A DNA stretch of 64,000 bases from Paenibacillus stellifer. Lineage in GTDB: Bacteria > Bacillota > Bacilli > Paenibacillales > Paenibacillaceae. Location of the stretch: positions 4,926,001 through 4,990,000 of the forward strand of contig NZ_CP009286.1 of assembly GCF_000758685.1 (NCBI RefSeq). The letters run 5' to 3'. A program made the translations under genes and the position numbers. This document shows positions 62,396-64,000 of this stretch, one piece after another; positions within the stretch are counted from its first letter, which is position 1, and each line of letters starts with the position of its first letter. The notes under the pieces are model-generated. The model saw only the letters and a list, made by a program, of their open reading frames with translations, searched no databases and was not told the DNA's origin.

Positions 62396-62715
62396 GCTGT
62401 TCCCCCCATCCTTCTTCCGTTTCAATGTCTCATACCAAGTCATGTTTGAAGCTTTCCTCATATCATACAATAAATCGAACCGAAATTCCTCAACTTTCTT
62501 CCGCGGTGAAGCGCCATAGTCTTTTAAGATTATACATCAAGATGAGTAATTATACAGGTATATTTTTTTACATTTCTTTTAAACTATCGAGGAAATCGCT
62601 TAAATCGTTCTCATATCGTTATGGAAAAAGGGGTGCAGCCGACCGATTCGGCAGTTTTTATGCAAAAAGAGCGTGAAACTCATCTAAAAAAAGTTTTATT
62701 TTTTCTGCAAATTCA

Positions 62716-62931
62716 TCATTTACTTGACCTTGTTTCGACTTGGATCTCAACTGTTCTTGTCTTCGGATCGTACAGAATGCTTCCGCCCAGCGCTTCGGCC
62801 AGCGCTCTTGCCGGTACATAGGTCACGCCCTGCTCCAGTATGCCATCCGCCGACTTCACTCCGTTAACCTTCACCGATTTAAAACGGAGGCAATGAGGCT
62901 CTGATGGAGGCTCTATTTCAATACGGCTCAC
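62716..62931 (-). CDS. Small stalk-domain (copper amine oxidase N-terminal-like) protein
   Basis: 71 residues comprising one stalk domain: VKVNGVKSADGILEQGVTYV, PARALAEALGGSILYDPKTR and TVEIQVETRSSK. There is no signal peptide. The start is GTG and no good ribosome binding site is visible. It may be a small real gene, as such single-domain proteins exist in prophage and surface loci, or the remnant of a longer surface protein. Confidence 0.5.
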   Translation of the reverse strand: MSRIEIEPPSEPHCLRFKSVKVNGVKSADGILEQGVTYVPARALAEALGGSILYDPKTRTVEIQVETRSSK

Positions 62932-63685
62932 CCCATACTACAAGCTAGTGCTAAGCTCATTACGAGGGTATGCGCTACAGGTTCACTGTGTGGGAAGCTG
63001 CAGATCTCCTATATAAAACGACCCGAATAACGTTAAAGTGGTCATTGCCAACATAAGGAGGAGATCGTTGTGCTTGTAATAGAGGTGAAACAGCTTATTT
63101 ACCTGGACTCTGGAGCCTGTACAGCAGAGTGACAATCCCCGCCCCCCGTGAGCAGCGGAATGTAACCGATGGTGAGAAGCGCCTCGAACACCGTCTTATC
63201 CCATGCCCGCAGTCTCACAAATCAAGCAATTGCTTCCGCTTCAAGCTATTCCATTAACCTGAATTTTACTATGTACATCGAGTATCGACTTTTCAGCGGC
63301 ACATTCATCTCTTCATCGACTTCGTCTTAGACATCCTCCAAGGCTCTACGAGACCGGCTGACAGTCTGCTATCCCGTACCGGCATAACTCCATCCAAATG
63401 CTCTCTAATGGCCATGTCGGAAAAGAACAGTCGCTCTAAGCTCTATCTCTATATAGAAATGGGCACCCTCAGCCGTCCCCGGTCCAGAATAACCTCAAAC
63501 GCTTGATTCCCCCTCCAACTGATCGCCGCTGAATACGACTCCAGAGGATATCACTTCCGTAATCCAGTTTTACTGAAGCAGCGCTTTCTATTCGTACGTT
63601 AGAACCTTAAACCGAACATACATTCGTATATTTGTGTTGAGATGTCGCCTCTTCGCCCCAGTTGTTGAAAAGGTCTGATAAACAC
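62932..63685. other. 750-base stretch without a recognisable gene
   Basis: I see no open frame with a start, ribosome binding site and family resemblance on either strand. On the minus strand two short frames near 63440-63560 (ending FEVILDRGRLRVPISI) hint at a decayed gene, but a stop and a frame change break them. Confidence 0.5.
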
Positions 63686-63692
63686 AAAAAAA

Positions 63693-63711
63693 CCCTTACC
63701 GAATGTAAGAG
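63693..63711 (-). terminator. Terminator of the tRNA operon
   Basis: Minus-strand stem CTCTTAC/GTAAGGG with loop ATTCG, followed by TTTTTTT; 30 bases after tRNA-Gly. Confidence 0.78.
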
Positions 63712-63740
63712 CAGCTGAAAGACTATAGTGTATAAGATGG

Positions 63741-63811
63741 AGCGGGTGATGGGAATCGAACCCACGCTATCAGCTTGGAAGGCTGAAGTTCTACCATTGA
63801 ACTACACCCGC
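63741..63811 (-). tRNA. tRNA-Gly(UCC)
   Basis: Minus strand: acceptor GCGGGTG/CACCCGC, D-arm GTTCAATGGTAGAAC, anticodon arm TCAGC CTTCCAA GCTGA with anticodon TCC, and T-arm GTGGG TTCGATT CCCAT. Complete cloverleaf, discriminator T; CCA is not encoded. Confidence 0.96.
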
Positions 63812-63826
63812 ATAGCTAAGAAAGAA

Positions 63827-63900
63827 TCGGGATGACACGATTCGAACATGCGACCCCCTGGTCCCAAACCAGGTGCTCTACCAAGCTGAGCTACATCCCG
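63827..63900 (-). tRNA. tRNA-Pro(UGG)
   Basis: Minus strand: acceptor CGGGATG/CATCCCG, D-arm GCTCAGCTTGGTAGAGC, anticodon arm CCTGG TTTGGGA CCAGG with anticodon TGG, and T-arm with TTCGAAT. It precedes tRNA-Gly by 15 bases in the same transcript. CCA is not encoded. Confidence 0.96.
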
Positions 63901-63916
63901 TTACTAATAATTTAAA

Positions 63917-63934
63917 TGGCGCGCCCTGAGAGAT
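63917..63934 (-). pseudogene. Truncated 3' end of a tRNA, probably tRNA-Arg
   Basis: The plus strand TGGCGCGCCCTGAGAG is what the 3' end of a tRNA-Arg ending GGCGCGCCA would show, but after GAGAGAT the T-loop is missing and unrelated GC-rich sequence follows to the window end. Confidence 0.3.
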
Positions 63935-64000
63935 GCGGAAACTTCGTGTCCGACTGCGTAGTAGTCCTAACGAAGCCTATGCTCCGACGAACTCTTTCGT

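Noticed and set aside
63440..63560. Minus-strand coding remnant (ends FEVILDRGRLRVPISI)
   Set aside because: Interrupted by a stop and a frame change, and no family recognised; noted only as a possible decayed gene.

Overview
The window looks like chromosome of a Paenibacillus or close relative (Paenibacillaceae, Bacillota). The signs are a guanine-family riboswitch variant in front of an 8-oxoguanine deaminase (a pairing known from this family), YesMN-type sugar two-component signalling, stalk (copper amine oxidase N-terminal-like) domain proteins, bshB2-yojF, a sigW-rsiW-cdaA-cdaR-glmM-glmS cluster with a glmS ribozyme, and AAGGAGG-type ribosome binding sites. Most genes lie on the minus strand. 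The housekeeping parts look GC-rich; about 34.2-51.7 kb is visibly AT-richer.

Layout. 0-2.1 kb: 8-oxoguanine deaminase under promoter, aptamer and terminator, plus a small Pro/Tyr-rich protein. 2.2-18.1 kb: a beta-galactoside locus. A sensor kinase/AraC-type regulator pair, an ABC importer and a GH42 beta-galactosidase are followed by a GH2 beta-galactosidase linked to galactonate dehydratase, KDPGal aldolase and a PfkB kinase (DeLey-Doudoroff route), with a divergent FadR-type GntR regulator. 18.2-35.8 kb: a mixed segment with a YdeI-like protein, a chemoreceptor, epoxide hydrolase with MarR, a lipoprotein/stalk protein/two-component cluster, an enoate reductase-like flavoenzyme with TetR, bacillithiol genes, a rifampicin phosphotransferase, a flavin reductase and a lactonase-like metallo-hydrolase.

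35.8-40.9 kb: a scarred zone with a TetR remnant, a start-less DUF2785 gene, a complete insertion sequence, a glycoside hydrolase scrap, an aldo/keto reductase, a degenerate tRNA-Leu 3' half and an array of imperfect direct repeats. 40.9-51.3 kb: a co-directional defence block. In order of transcription it encodes a methyltransferase-like/target-recognition fusion lacking catalytic motifs, HsdM, HsdS, HsdR, then a type II-short CBASS (CD-NTase, stand-alone E2-like protein, HNH-SAVED nuclease). This is the most interesting part: the CBASS follows hsdR by 79 bases with only a hairpin between, and the fusion protein is not part of a standard type I system.

51.7-64 kb: core genes glmS (with ribozyme), glmM, cdaR, cdaA, rsiW, sigW and ppc, a small stalk-domain ORF, an apparently gene-free stretch, and tRNA-Gly and tRNA-Pro with a terminator. 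The cluster ties cell-wall precursor synthesis (GlmS, GlmM) to c-di-AMP (CdaA, CdaR) and envelope stress (SigW, RsiW). All product calls come from reading the sequence; no database search was run.
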